Shown here: in pieces, positions 22,716 to 34,445 of the stretch | How positions within the stretch are numbered: the stretch's first letter is position 1 | How the letters are laid out: each line of letters opens with the position of its first letter | From: Myotis daubentonii | Taxonomy: Eukaryota; Chordata; Mammalia; Chiroptera; Vespertilionidae | Assembly (NCBI RefSeq): GCF_963259705.1 | Contig: NC_081850.1 | Span: 40,881,167 to 40,945,166 of the forward strand | DNA: 64,000 bases | Direction: 5' to 3' | Made by a program: the position numbers and the translations under genes | The notes under the pieces: generated by a model | The model's input: the letters and a program-made list of their open reading frames with translations, nothing else | Told to the model about the DNA's origin: nothing | Database searches by the model: none

Positions 22716-23676
22716 CTAGGGGCCCGGTGCACGAAATTCGTGCACTGGGTGTGTGTGGGGAGGGGAGTGTCCCTCAGCCCAGCCTGCCCCCTCTCACATA
22801 CTGGGAGCCCTCAGGCGTTGACCCCCATCACCCTCCGATCGCCCGATCGGCCCCTTGCCAGGCCTGATGCCTCCGCCAGAGGTGTCAGGCTTGGACAGGG
22901 GACTCCCATCTTCCCCTGATCACTGGCTCTGGCCCCCGCCCAGGCCTGAATCCTCTGGCCCAGGAATCATGCCTGGGCAGGGGACCCCCATCTCCCTCTG
23001 ATCACTTGCTCCACCCCCCGCCCAAGCCTGACGCCTCTGACCCAGGCTTCAGGCCTGGGCAAGGGGACCATCATATCCCCCCAATCCCTGGCTCAGCCCT
23101 CCGCCCAGGCCTGATGCCTCGGCCAGAGGAGTTGACCCTCATCACCCTCCGATCACCAATCACCGGATCGGCCCCTTGACCAGGCCTGAGGCCTCTGGCT
23201 GAGGCGTCCGGCCCGGGCAGCGGGGACCCGCAGCTGCAGCGGCCCCGCGATCGTGGGCTACGCTTTAGGCCCGGGCAAGGGACCCCTAGCTCCTGGGACT
23301 GCCAGCTTCGACCGTGCCCAGCTCCCATCGCTGGCTCCACCCCTACTTCCTGCTATCACTGGCCAGGGCGGCAAAGGCTCCTGATTCTCCGATCATGGCT
23401 GGGGGGCAGGGCAAAGGTGGCCCCAGGGCCGCCTTTGCCCTGCCCCCCAGCTCTTAGCTCCCCCCTCGGTTTCCAATCACTGTCAGTGGCAGGGGGCTTC
23501 TTCCTGCTTTCCCTTTCACCTCCCCGCATTGTGCCTACATATGCAAATTAACTGCCATCTTGTTGGCAGTTAACTGCCAATCATAGTTGGCAGTTAATTT
23601 GCATATAGCCCTGATTAGCCAATGAAAAGGGTATCGTCGTACGCCAATTACCATTTTTCTCTTTTATTAGATAGGA
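22716..23676 (-). mobile_element. Helitron H5 (same family as H2)
   Basis: On the minus strand the 5' end at 23676 is TCCTATCTAATAAAAGAG and the 3' end is the perfect hairpin GTGCACGAAATTCGTGCAC followed by CTAG (22716-22719). Host A precedes it on the plus strand. The sequence is nearly identical to H2 over most of its length but shorter in both tandem-repeat regions. It carries the same 52-bp palindrome (23399-23450). Confidence 0.93.
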
Positions 23677-24005
23677 CTAGAGGCCTGTTGCACAAATAGA
23701 TTCATGCAACAGGCCTTCCCTTCCTGTGGCTGCCAGCACTGGTTTTCCTCCGGCACCCGGGACCCAGGCCTTCGCTCCGGCTGGAGGCGCCTTCAAGTCT
23801 TCGCTGCTCGGGTAGCTGCCTTCAAGCCTCTCGCAGCTTCAGTGGCCAGAGGCACCTTCAAGTCTTCGCTCCGCTGCTTCGTGCCTACATATGCAAATTA
23901 GCCGACAACTTTGTTGGCAGCTAATTTGCATATCTCTCTGATTAGCCAATGGGAGGTGTAGCGAAGATACAGTCAATTTCAATCATTGTCTATTATTAGA
24001 TAGGA
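23677..24005 (-). mobile_element. Helitron H6, abutting H5
   Basis: On the minus strand it starts TCCTATCTAATAATAGAC at 24005 and ends with a hairpin around TTGCATGAATC...TTGTGCAACAGGCCTCTAG (CTAG at 23677-23680). It joins H5 with no spacer and host T follows at 24006. It contains a 46-bp palindrome (23887-23932) with two octamer motifs ATGCAAAT, and three GGCRCCTTCAAGTCTTCGCT-type repeats. Confidence 0.92.
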
Positions 24006-24468
24006 TATACTATACATTCCATTCAACAACATAGCTTGAAGCACTCTCAGATGTCTTCTAAATATAGAGAATTACTAAAAAACAACTGTTTCTACTTTTA
24101 GTAAGAACAGTACTGGTGTTGCATTTTTCATATAAAATGGTCTTCAAATAAATAGTGACCATGATTAGCTGTACCTTTTTGAATTATTATTTGATTTCTT
24201 ATTCTTGAAAAAACTTACTAGTATACCATGTTGTTTAGTAAATTTCCAATAATGCTTCTATGCAGAAACTAGAGTAAAATGAACATAAGGTGATATCTGT
24301 GGTCCCCTTTGATCCAGATCCGGTAACAGAATCCACTACTCCAGTGTTTTTAAGCTTTTCCAAATGAAATACTGCCAAATATTATTTGGTAAAAAATATT
24401 TTAAAAATTTAAGTTATTGCTATGTAAGAACCTTGATATGGAGGGAATGTTGAAAACACACACACACA

Positions 24469-24500
<32 letters not shown>

Positions 24501-25630
24501 TCCATACTAGAGCAGAACAGAACAAATTCAGTTTTGTAACTTAAATGATTAACCCTGGTTATAAGAGCTAATGCACTTCTACTACTGCAAGGTAGATCAC
24601 TCAATGTAAAAATCTTGGAGCATGACAGCTGCTTATACTCTAAAAGTTGCCAAGGACGGGCATGGGCTGCTGACATCCCTCTTGGCCTGCCTTGGCTTCC
24701 ATTTTCCTGTTTGAGGAAAGCTCACCCTGCCTCAGGAATCTCAATATGTTGCTGAGTACACTCAGAGGTGGGATCTGTTAAATTTCAGTCTTAAATCACA
24801 AGGAGTCAGCTAGTCGACCATAAACAAACACGATCACATCATTTCTTGCCACATGCCCTCCGAGGCCCTGCAGAGTTTTACGTGTCAGAATCATGAGTAA
24901 AGACTGTTGATTGATTGGAGAGATACATTATATCAACCATAGCCAGAGCACTAAAGAAACCAAGGGTGTTAAATCAGATTTACCATGAAGGACTGAATTC
25001 CCTCCTTACTCATTTAATTTCAGAGTTCCGCACTGGTCCCTTGTAAAGTATTTATTTGCTCAGGAACTTATCAAAGTCAGGCAGTGTTAACAGTGCTTCC
25101 CTTCTCTTTGATTTTCTTCCCTTCACCCTTAATATGTTCCTCTCCACCTACCCCACCTCCACCTCCCAGACCTGTTTTTTAAAATTATAGTCAAATAATA
25201 CTTATTTTTCCTTACAATGAGTTCATTCTAAATCCCATTCTGGTGACTCCAAATTCTGTTAGTTAATAACATGTCTGCAAGGGGTTATTAAGCAAGAAAG
25301 CCAGTCTTCATTATTGTCAACCTCTCATTAATTATCAGTGATGGATTTCATTTTAAGATGAAAGGGAGAAAAAGGATAGAATGCTGAAAATGAAACTAGA
25401 ATTAATTTCACAGATATAGTTTCCATATCTGTTGCTCAATCACAGGGCTTGTGTAACAGGTCAGTATCAGCTCACCTTTATCCTGTCCAAGCGCTCCTAG
25501 TAGATTTCCTCTGAATTCCTGTAAGACAACATTATCAGCTTCCCAGTGGTGGAGGATAGATCAGACTGTCCTGTATGATTACTTATTAAAGAATTTCTTG
25601 AACAAATGAGCTCATTCTAATAGAGATATC
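24006..25630. other. Intergenic, mostly unassigned
   Basis: Apart from the CA repeat I see no gene or clear transposon. The sequence is AT-rich and unique-looking. Confidence 0.45.
24455..24500 (+). repeat. (CA)n microsatellite
   Basis: About 22 CA units with one CATA interruption. A minus-strand ORF that crosses it is meaningless. Confidence 0.95.
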
Positions 25631-25634
25631 TCAT

Positions 25635-25800
25635 CATTCGTTATTCACTTAACAAGTATTTATTAAGTACCTCCTATGTGCCAGGCACTGTGCTAGGAAA
25701 TGGAATGAATAAGAAATAAATCAAGATACTTAGAGTTTGTTCGGAGAGATAGATATCAAACACATAATTACACAGACAACCTCATACGTCACTATATATT
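25635..25800 (-). mobile_element. L2 LINE relic
   Basis: ACAAGTATTTATTAAGTACC, then TCCTATGTGCCAGGCACTGT, is the reverse complement of the L2 3' end. Confidence 0.8.
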
Positions 25801-25831
25801 CACACCTAATTCATTAAAAAGTAGTTCAGCA

Positions 25832-26041
25832 CCGAAACCGGTTTGGCTCAGTGGATAGAGCGTCAGCCTGCGGACTGAAGGGTACCAGGTTCAATTCCGG
25901 TCAAGGGCATGTACCTGGGTTGCAGGCATATCCCCAGTAGGAGATGTGCAGGAGGCAGCTGATTGATGTTTCTCTCTCATCGATGTTTCTAACTCTCTAT
26001 CTCTCTCCCTTCCTCTCTGTAAAAAATCAATAAAAATAAAA
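25832..26041 (+). mobile_element. Young Ves SINE with 16-bp target duplication
   Basis: Close to the standard Ves sequence: CCGGTTTGGCTCAGTGGATA head, GGTTCAATTCCGGTCAAGGG B-box region, and an AATAAAAATAAAAAAAA tail. The perfect duplication AAAAAGTAGTTCAGCA flanks it (25816-25831 and 26042-26057). Confidence 0.95.
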
Positions 26042-26057
26042 AAAAAGTAGTTCAGCA

Positions 26058-27007
26058 TAATCAACCTCTTAAGTCATAACTGTAGGCTTCTAACTTTTCT
26101 TCTGATTATGAATAAGACTGTGTGAATAGAAATTAATCTAAACACTTACTATATATTGACCCCAGTTCTATAGGGTAGATAGATGTGTCATTTATAGTAT
26201 TAAACTGACATGAGTTCAAATATTATCGCTTAATTCACTTTTCCTTTAAGGAAAAAAAATGTCTGAAATTCTGTGAGCTTGATCTCATTTTTATCAACAG
26301 AAAAATGGAGATGGTAATAATTTCTAACAGGACATTTTTTTAGGTTTAAATTAAAGAGACATTAAAACACAGTGGATGCTCTAAAAGGAGTTTTTTCTGA
26401 GATTACGGAACTATTAAGTACTAATAAAAACAAGAATATGATCAATTATTTAAAAGACTGAGTTTGAAAGTTAAGGAGTATATAGTACATGTTGCAGCTG
26501 GACTTTAAAGGATGCAAAGATTTTAGGGAAAAGGGGAAGTGTTTTTACTGGGAACAGGAAGAGCAAATGCGCACAAGAGGACTCAAGATTATGTGAGAAG
26601 TGGTAGAGAAATTGGACTTGTTAGGCTCAAGATACATGTGAGGATGAGGCAGAGAATGGGAGAGGAAGGGGCAAGTCATCATGGTCTTAGCTCTTAACTG
26701 TGGACGAGAAGGGAAAATACAAAACAAAATAAAACAAAGAAAATATTTGACCATTGTTATCGTCCCATTTTTAGTTTCTTGGTTATTGTTGTGTGTTTTT
26801 TCTACATTAAGGCAAGAGATTAAACTCAGATAGTCTTACTTTATAAAAACATGTTTTGTGTTTTTCCACAGAAATGATACTAAGGGAGAGTTTCTCCCTG
26901 AACCTGCAAAATAGTATTTCAGTTGAAGGATAGGGCAACAGGCTCTTAATGAACATCATACTGTAGTTGCTTAAACTGATCGGTTAGAAATAGGAGTGGT
27001 TTTGCTC
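26058..27007. other. Intergenic, no assignable feature
   Basis: AT-rich; short ORFs only. Nothing recognisable. Confidence 0.45.
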
Positions 27008-27294
27008 TAGCCAGTGTTTCTGAATGGTTAGAGAGCCTCTCTCCTCCCCCCGCCCTACCCTCACACCTAAGGGTCTCAAGTTTGATTCCCACGTACCTGG
27101 GTTGCAGGTTTGATCCCAGCTCGGTCCGGGTGCATGCAGGAGGCAACCAATTGATGTGTCTCACATCCATGTTTCTCTCTCTCTCTCTCTCTCCTTCCTT
27201 TTTTCCTTTTCTCTCTCCCTCCCCCCCTCCCTTCCACTGTCTCTAAAAATCAATGGAAAAAAATATCCTCAGTGAAGATTATTAAAAAAAAAAA
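27008..27294 (+). mobile_element. Ves-like SINE, long CT-rich form
   Basis: Head CCAGTGTTTCTGAATGGTTA, a tRNA-related core, an expanded CT/CCTT tract (27172-27240) and tail TGGAAAAAAATATCCTCAGTG. It is of the subfamily whose reverse copies lie at 241-464 and 6082-6316. Confidence 0.85.
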
Positions 27295-27822
27295 CACACC
27301 AACTTTTTAAAAGTAGGAATGACAGCCTGTATTATTTAAGAGTAGACTATTTGGAAATTCCATCAGGAGGGAAAAAAGTAAGCTTTTTTTTCAGAGTAGA
27401 TTCTCTGACATATCCTAACTACTCGCACCATTAAGAATGTAGATTCTGTGGGGGTGGTAGATTTTTTGGCCTGTTTTTCACTGAGCTACCCAGGGCCTAG
27501 AATAGCACTTATGATTGCTAACATTTTTAGGAGAACTAACACATAGAGACTGGTTAGAGCTGAATCATTTTGCCAAATAATTGAATAAATGCTTCGTTTT
27601 ATGTGTGCGCACCCTTACAATGTGCGAACCCTTGGACAGTCTGGGTATAAGAATGCATCCTGAAGAAGTGCCATCTAGTCGGGGAAGGGGAGAGACAATA
27701 TGAAAACAGGTGTATTAAAATTCAAGTTGCCTGAATCTGTGTTCCAGATCCAACCAATGTGCTGTTTGCTTTCCAGAGAAGCCACACCCCTTTCTGTAGA
27801 GACTTGAAGTTATGCTGTAGAG

Positions 27823-28104
27823 CCGTGATTTTCAACCTTTTTATGTCACAGCACACTTCAAATAATTGCTAAAATTCTGCAGCACACCCCAAAATATATT
27901 TTTTTGCCGATCTGACAAAAGAAAATAGCTATAATTTCAATTCATTCACCCCAGACAGCTATTGTTGTGTTGTCTGCTGTCATTTTTTTTTTATTTGACA
28001 ATATAAGGGAAAAGAGGTCAGTGCCCCCTGACTAAGTAGATATTGCATGTTGAAAAATGCTTGCAGCATATTGGTGTGCCACAGCACACTGGTTGAAAAT
28101 ATTG
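27823..28104. mobile_element. hAT MITE, family A, copy 2, with 8-bp target duplication
   Basis: 282-bp element opening CCGTGATTTTCAACC and closing GGTTGAAAATATTG. The perfect 8-bp duplication CTGTAGAG is at 27815-27822 and 28105-28112. An 8-bp duplication and CAGNG...TTTTCAACC termini are hAT hallmarks. Non-coding; the ORF that spans its end is spurious. Confidence 0.93.
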
Positions 28105-28112
28105 CTGTAGAG

Positions 28113-30265
28113 GATTGGCTTTTGAGCTGGATTTTAAACTATGAATAGATTTCAATAAAGAGCAGTTCAAAGTCAGAGAACGCCTTGCCCTAGACATCAG
28201 TCTTAAAATCTTCTTAGAAATAAAGACTAACATGTTTAGAGAGCTGAAATAACTTCACTGTAATTTAATAAGAACTGCAGCGTCTTCAAGATACAAGTAT
28301 TTTAAGCAGCTCTGAGTGCCTTCCAATGGGGAAATCTGTGGCTTTTTTACCACTTCTCCTTAAAGTGAAATGAGTAATTTTTTTAAAAAGCTTTCTGTGT
28401 TTTGTGGTTGTTGTTGTTTGTTGTTGTTTCAGTTCACCTATCACTTTTAAGCATCTGCCGTGTTAAAACGGAACTGCCCATGAGGGTTGGGGGATACAGC
28501 TATTTCAAGAAAAGGAACGGTGGTATCTTCCCTTTTCTTAGGTTCTGACAGGACTAGGCAGTCCCCTGAAAAGCTCCCTCTTCCTCTTCCCCTTCCTCTT
28601 CCTCTTCCTCACTCTGAGGCAAACTTTAAAGTCATGATTCATGAAACCATAGTTAGACATCCTGAAATTGGTAACTCCTTCTGCAAAGCAGGTTTCTTCA
28701 CAAAATAAATCCTTCTTAATTTTCTCAGAAAGTCTCTTCCATTGGCCGTGACGTTCACTATACAATAGTTCTCTTCAATGCAGCACTTGTTTCCACAAAA
28801 CCCCCATCTATAGAGTTTTTAAAAAATATCTCCCAGTGACATTAAACTTGGTACACTCAAGCTGCATAAAAATGTAACTTAGATGTTTCAGTTTAAAGGA
28901 AGTTTAAGAGACAATGCATTTTAAGAAGTCCATGAGACAGTTCTTATGATCTGCATTCATTTCCATATTGCAAATATCAAATGCTACAAAGAGTATTTGC
29001 CTAACCCATCATTTCTAATCCCAATGAGTTTTTGTGTGCTCCCTCTTTCTCCAACTAAGCCTTTTTCTCTTTACACTTAGAGTACTTTAAACAAATTTAC
29101 CTGTGTCCAGAGCAAATATAACCCAGCTCCAGGCAGCTGACTTCTTGTTCAGCCAGATGGAAATTAAACTGCAATGTGCATATTGCAAGCACCTGCCTCA
29201 GCCTCTTAAAAATGCAAAACCTTATAGGCAACAGGATGTAGTTTAAAATATGAAGAAGGGCTGCTGTTGAAACCTAAGGATCTTTAATTCTCTGGGTTGC
29301 CACTGTAAATCCATTGGCTAATTTTGAATTTCTCCGGGTTCTTCTGAACCCAGCTATCACATGGAGAATTTAGAATTGTTTCCTTTTCATATTTTGCTTA
29401 TTTTAGTCTCTCCAAAAGACTCCTTGTTACATAGCAGATTTAGGGGAAATGTTAGAATTTGCATGTTTGGCGTTGAGCTTGCACATGATCTTGGTTATAA
29501 AACATGTTGCTTTCCTCCCTGCCCCCCCTGTTTTGGCTTACTTTTTGATGCTTACTCTACAATAGTTTCATGACCTTCCACATTTGGAAAGGTGTATAAT
29601 AAATATAAAACATCTAAAAAATTAATAGGATCATTTTATATTCTAGCTACACAGCAGTCACAATTATTGTACAATTATGGTATTGTAAGACATTTCAAAT
29701 CATTCCATTTTTTAAATTGTCCTTAAATTCCAAGTCATCATTACACATGCAGAAAAATTGTGGTGTGTTGTTGCAAAACCCTGGTTGCATCTGGTCTTGC
29801 AAAAGCAGAGATAACCATATACTCTGGGCAAAATATCTTAAAAACTCTTCATAATAATAAATACTTCAGAATATGAAGCGACAAAGATCAGTGAAAGGGT
29901 TATTCTATTATGCATCTATTCTTTATCCAAAATAGAGCAAAGCGAATTCATCTTTACTCTCCATTGCTGAGATAACTTTCTTTTTTCACTGCAAGCAGTT
30001 CTGGGCCTGCACACCAAGGGGTTTGATGATGGGCTTTATCTAAAGTTCTACAGGCATGCCAGACAACTGCTTCATGGGGGAGGGGCATTCTGACCCATCT
30101 AGGTTGGCTCCTGTAAGACCAGGTGAACATCTAGTCCAACTCTGTTATATCATGGAGGGAGGGTCAATGGAGAGGAGTAAGGAGGCAAAGAGGAATACCT
30201 TTTGGACAAATACAGATTTTTCACACAAATCCATCATACATCATATCTTCTCTCTTTTATAATAT
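28113..30265. other. Intergenic, no assignable feature
   Basis: Apart from the pyrimidine hexamer tract, no gene or identifiable repeat is seen. Confidence 0.45.
28574..28610 (+). repeat. (CTTCCT)n-like hexamer tract
   Basis: About six imperfect CTTCCT/CCTCTT units in a polypyrimidine run. Confidence 0.85.
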
Positions 30266-31154
30266 ACTAGAGGCCCAATGCATGAATTCATGCAAGGGTG
30301 GGGTCTGGCTGGACTGGCCCCAATTGGGGCAGATCAGGGCTGGGCCTGTCGGGAGGAGGAGATGGCAGGAGGTTGGCCAGCTAGCCCACCCCAATTGGGG
30401 CATGATCAGTGCTGGGCTGGCTGGGGGGAGGGGCCATGGGCAATTGGCTGGTGGGCTCCACCCTGAATTGGGGGTGGGGCTGGCCATGGGAAGAGCCTGT
30501 GGGTGGTGGGCCGGCCGGTCCCGCCCCCAAATGGGGTTGGGGGTGCTGATTGGGGGCCAGCGGCCTGCAAGAGGGGCCATGGGTGGTTGGCCAGCTGGCC
30601 TGCTCCTGATAAGCGGGGGGGGGGGGGGGGGGTCAATCAGGGGCAGGGCCGGCCAAGGGGAGGAGCTGTGGGCTGGTCAGGGGGAGAAGTGGTGGGGGCC
30701 CATCGGGGTTGGGCCAGCTGGGAGGAGGGGCTCATGAGGTTGGCTGGTCAGCGCCATCCCCTATTGGGGTGAGGGGTATGATCAGGGGCGGGGCGGCCAG
30801 TGGGAGGAATTGCAGGAGATTGGCTGGCTGGCCCCAGCCCCTATAGGGGTGGGGGGTGAGATCAGGGGTGGGGCCAGCCAGGAGGGGAGGGGCTTCAGGC
30901 CTACTGTGCTGGGGCTACTGATTGGGGGAATGGCTGGCTGGGAGTAAGGGAGGGGTTGTTTGGCTGGCTGGCCATGCCCTTGATCGGGGTGGGAGAGTAC
31001 AATCAGGGGCGGGCCAGCTGGGAGAGGGGCCACGGGAGGTTGGCTGGTGGCACCACCCCCTGATCAGGTGGTTTGCTGGCCACAGTGAGTATCATAGCAA
31101 CTGGTCATTATGGTTGTTATGGTGTTATTGTTGCTGGATTTTTATATATATAGA
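30266..31154 (-). mobile_element. Helitron H7, G-rich interior
   Basis: The 3' end (CTAG at 30266-30269) has the hairpin TTGCATGAATTCATGCA. The 5' end at 31154 is TCTATATATATAAAAATCC. Host A precedes it at 30265. The interior is a degenerate tandem array of G-rich units of roughly 60-110 bp (for example GGTTGGCTGGTCAGCGCC), with a run of 18 G at 30615-30632. Overlapping ORFs on both strands are artefacts. Confidence 0.87.
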
Positions 31155-31591
31155 CTAGAGGCCTGGTGCACAAAATTCATGCATGGGGGAGAGGGGTGTC
31201 CCTCAGCCCAGCCTGCACCCTCTTTAATCTGGGATCCCTTGGGGGATGTCCGACTGCAGGGATCAGGCCTAAACTGGCAGCCGGACATCCCTCTCGCAAT
31301 CCGGGACCGCTGGCTCCTAACTGCTTGCCTGCCTACCTGCCTGCCTGATTGCCCCTAACTACTTCTGCCTGCCAGCCTGATCGTCCCATAACTACTCCCC
31401 TGTTGGCCTGATTGATGCCTAACTGCTCCCATGCTGGCCTAATCACCCCCAACTGCTCTCCCCTGCCAGCCCAATCGCCCCCAACTGCCCTCCCCTGATG
31501 GCCATCTTGTGGTGGCCATCTTGTGATGACATAAGGATGTTGTGCAAGGGCGTGAGGGCACGAGGACCACGTAGGCTTTTATTAGTATAGA
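31155..31591 (-). mobile_element. Helitron H8, abutting H7
   Basis: The 3' end CTAG at 31155-31158 directly follows H7. The 5' end at 31591 is TCTATACTAATAAAAGCC, and host T follows at 31592. It includes CTGCCTGCCTACCTGCCTGC-type simple repeats near 31324. Confidence 0.87.
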
Positions 31592-31764
31592 TGTATACTA
31601 GGTGTACAAGTTAACAATGCAGATTTTTTTCAATAGATGGAGTTACATATATGTTGATATAGATGCGATTTGATATGTATGCTATTTTGTTGTATTGAAA
31701 ACAAGCTTCAAAACTTCATATGTCAAATTTGCTAAAGGTGTTAATATCATAGATTATTTTTATG

Positions 31765-32790
31765 CTTAAAAATGTCGAATTTCATGCCAAAAAAAGAGCA
31801 TTTGCAGGAAGTTTTAATTCATTACTTTCTTTTGAAAAAAAAGTTTTCATATACTTTGGGAAGCTTACGGTGAACATGCTCCATCTCAAGATACTTGTGG
31901 ATGATGGTTTGAACTCTTTAAAAGTGATGATTTTGAGTGAAAGACAAAGAAAGTCCAGTTCAACCGAAAAAGTTTGAAGACCAACAATTACAAGCATTAT
32001 TGGATGAAGATGCGTGTTAAGCTCAAAAACAACTTGCAGAAAGATTAAACATTGCTCAGCACACAATTTCTGATCATTTACAAGCAATGGGAAAGATTTT
32101 AAAGGAAGGAAAATGGGTACCATATCAACTGAACGAAAGACAAATGGAAAACTGAAAAGTCATCAGTAAAATGTTGCTTCAGTGTCACGAAAGAAAATCT
32201 TTTTTTTTATCAAATTGTGACTGGCAATGAAAAGTGGATTTATTTTGAGAATCTCAAATGCACAAAATCATGGGTTGATCCAGGTCAACCATCAACATCG
32301 ACTGCAAGGCCAAATTGCTTCGGAAAGAAGACAATGCTCTGCATTTGGTGGGATCAGGAAGGTGTGGTGTATTATGAGCTTCTAAAACCAGGTAAAGCCA
32401 TTAATACTGATCACTACCGACAACAAATAATCAATTTGAACCATGCTTTGATCATGAAACGACCAGAATGTGCCAGAAGACATGGCAAAGTAATTTTGCT
32501 TCATGATAATGCACCATCACACACTTCAAAACCAGTTAAAGACACATTAAAAGATCTTGCCTGGGAAGTATTAACCCACCCGCTGTGTTCTCCAGACCTT
32601 GCTCCTTCAGATTACCACTTGTTCTGATAGATGGCACACACACTTTCTGAGCAGGACTTCAAAACATATGAAGAAGTAGAAAATTGGGTCTCTGAATGGT
32701 TTGCCTCAAAACAAGAAAAGTTCTATTGGGACAGTATCCACAAATTTCCCGAAAGACGGGGTAATGTATAGCCAGCAATGGACATTACTT
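31765..32790 (+). pseudogene. Mariner transposase pseudogene
   Basis: The N-terminal part is scattered over frames and has in-frame stops near 32018 and 32152. The largest open piece, 32217-32627, covers the catalytic core. It has WVDPGQPSTSTA, MLCIWWDQEGVVYYELLKPG, HDNAPSH (second catalytic Asp) and SPDLAPSDYHLF (third). The first catalytic motif reads TGNEKW where active mariners have TGDEKW, and a stop follows DYHLF. The enzyme is therefore dead on several counts. Confidence 0.93.
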
Positions 32791-32860
32791 TGAATAAAGC
32801 ACTTTTGATGTTTCTCTTGAAATTATCATGTTTTCTTTGATTACAAAACCTGCCATTATT

Positions 32861-33081
32861 TTTTTAAAATATATTTTATTGACTTTTTACAGAGAGGAAG
32901 GGAGAAGGATAGAGAGTTAGAAACATTGATGAAAGAGAAACATCAATTCAGCTGCCTCCTGCACACTCCCTACTGGGGATGTGCCTGCAACCAAGTTACA
33001 TGCCCTTGACAGGAATCGAACCTGGGATCCTTCAGTCCCCAGGTCAATGCTTTATCCACTGAGCCAAAGTGGTTAGGGCAA
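32861..33081 (-). mobile_element. Ves SINE nested in the mariner
   Basis: Reverse Ves SINE between AAAACCTGCCATTATT (32845-32860) and AAAATCTGCTATTATT (33082-33097). This is a 16-bp target duplication with two differences. It inserted after the mariner, near the right inverted repeat. Confidence 0.93.
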
Positions 33082-33298
33082 AAAATCTGCTATTATTAAC
33101 CGGTACACCTAGTACTTTATCTCTGGAAACTGGACCTACAAATTTAGTGGGAATTACAAAAGACAATAGCCAACACTCACAATTTGCTAATTCATTTCAT
33201 TCTCTGAAGGGAAATATCAATTATACAGGGAGTGATAGTTGGGCTCTAAGTCTGTACAAGGGGATTTAACCAAGGATGTTCTTAGTTGATAATAAGTT

Positions 33299-33600
33299 TG
33301 TATTAGTTGGCTGGGGCTGCCAAGATGAAGTACCACAGCCTGGGTGGCTTAACCAACAGAAATTTAATTTCTCAGAGTTCTGGAGGCTACAAGTCCAAAA
33401 TCAAAGTCTTGTCAGGGTTGTATTTTTTCTGAGGTTTGTGAGGAAATCTCATCTACTGTAAACGGCCATCTAAAGCTTTAGCAAGCCACTGTGTTTTTCA
33501 CATCTTCCTTCCTGAAATTTTTTTCTGCTGTTGCTTCATCAGGATTACATTCTCTTGGTTTTCTTCTTGCCCCACTAAAATATCCTCTTCTGTATCCATT
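33299..33600 (-). mobile_element. MLT1-type MaLR LTR fragment
   Basis: TGTATTAGTTGGCTGGGGCT, then CCTGGGTGGCTTAACCAACA and GTTCTGGAGGCTACAAGTCC, is the reverse complement of an MLT1 LTR 3' part. The far end is unclear. Confidence 0.82.
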
Positions 33601-34445
33601 TTATTTTCATAGTTGTTGCCAAATTGCATTAAAAACAATCAAGCACTAGCAATGTATGAGAGTGTCATTTTCTAATAGTCTTGTCAATAAGTTGTTATAG
33701 AAAGTTTAAAGCCATTACCAGTCCCATGGCTATATAGAGATATTCTTTGTTTCTTTAAACAAACTTCCCTCACTCCTATAAAGTTGAACTTTTCCTTTTA
33801 TTTGGCTATTGGATTTGCTTCTCTGAATCTTCATATTTTTCACCCATTTTTGTTGTTGTTTAGGTTACTTGCTTCCCTCCTTACCCCAAACAATTTATTA
33901 AAGCTTCTGCTATAAGGCAGAGATCAGCCGTTTGTTAATGCATAAAAATAAACTTTGAACTTTTAGTGAGGACCTAATGATTTTGTTTATATTTTTTACA
34001 TGTGGATTTGTATTTGTATATATTAAAAATATCTCTCTTTTAATTATGGAGAGCAGTCTCCAACCCAAAGATTATATATCTTATTTCTAGAACATTTAAA
34101 AAAGTTTTTCTTGTTTCATATATTAATTTTCATTTAAATCTTAGATCTATCAGCACATATTTTTTATATGGTATAAAATGGAGATCCAGTTTTTCTAGTT
34201 GTTTCCATTTAAAAAATGTTTTAAATTACATTTTTAATCTATTGAGTTCAAATAGAAGATGAAAATAACATCATTACTAAAAGTAAGGATGTGGATCTCA
34301 CTGTTCATGCCATAAAACCCTTGAGGGTTAAAAATGTTAATAGGGAACATGCTGTACTTTAAAATACTCATGTGGCTTAATTATATAATACTTTTTGAAT
34401 TAGCCTATCAATCTTAGAAATTATATAGTCTACTGGGATTATTTT
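33601..34445. other. Intergenic, AT-rich, no assignable feature
   Basis: Possibly part of the old L1 that follows (34250-34450), but I cannot show it. Confidence 0.4.

Larger units (their letters stand above)
31598..33112 (+). mobile_element. Mariner DNA transposon, inactive, with nested SINE
   Basis: The terminal inverted repeats are about 33 bp. The left starts CTAGGTGTACAAGTTAACAA. The right, read inward, starts CTAGGTGTACCGGTTAATAA. TA dinucleotides flank both ends (31596-31597 and 33113-33114), the mariner/Tc1 target duplication. Without the nested SINE the element is about 1.29 kb, typical of a complete mariner. The transposase gene between the repeats is broken. Confidence 0.94.

Noticed and set aside
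30257..31033. Many overlapping ORFs up to 151 codons
   Set aside because: All fall in the G-rich repeat array of Helitron H7; they are compositional artefacts.
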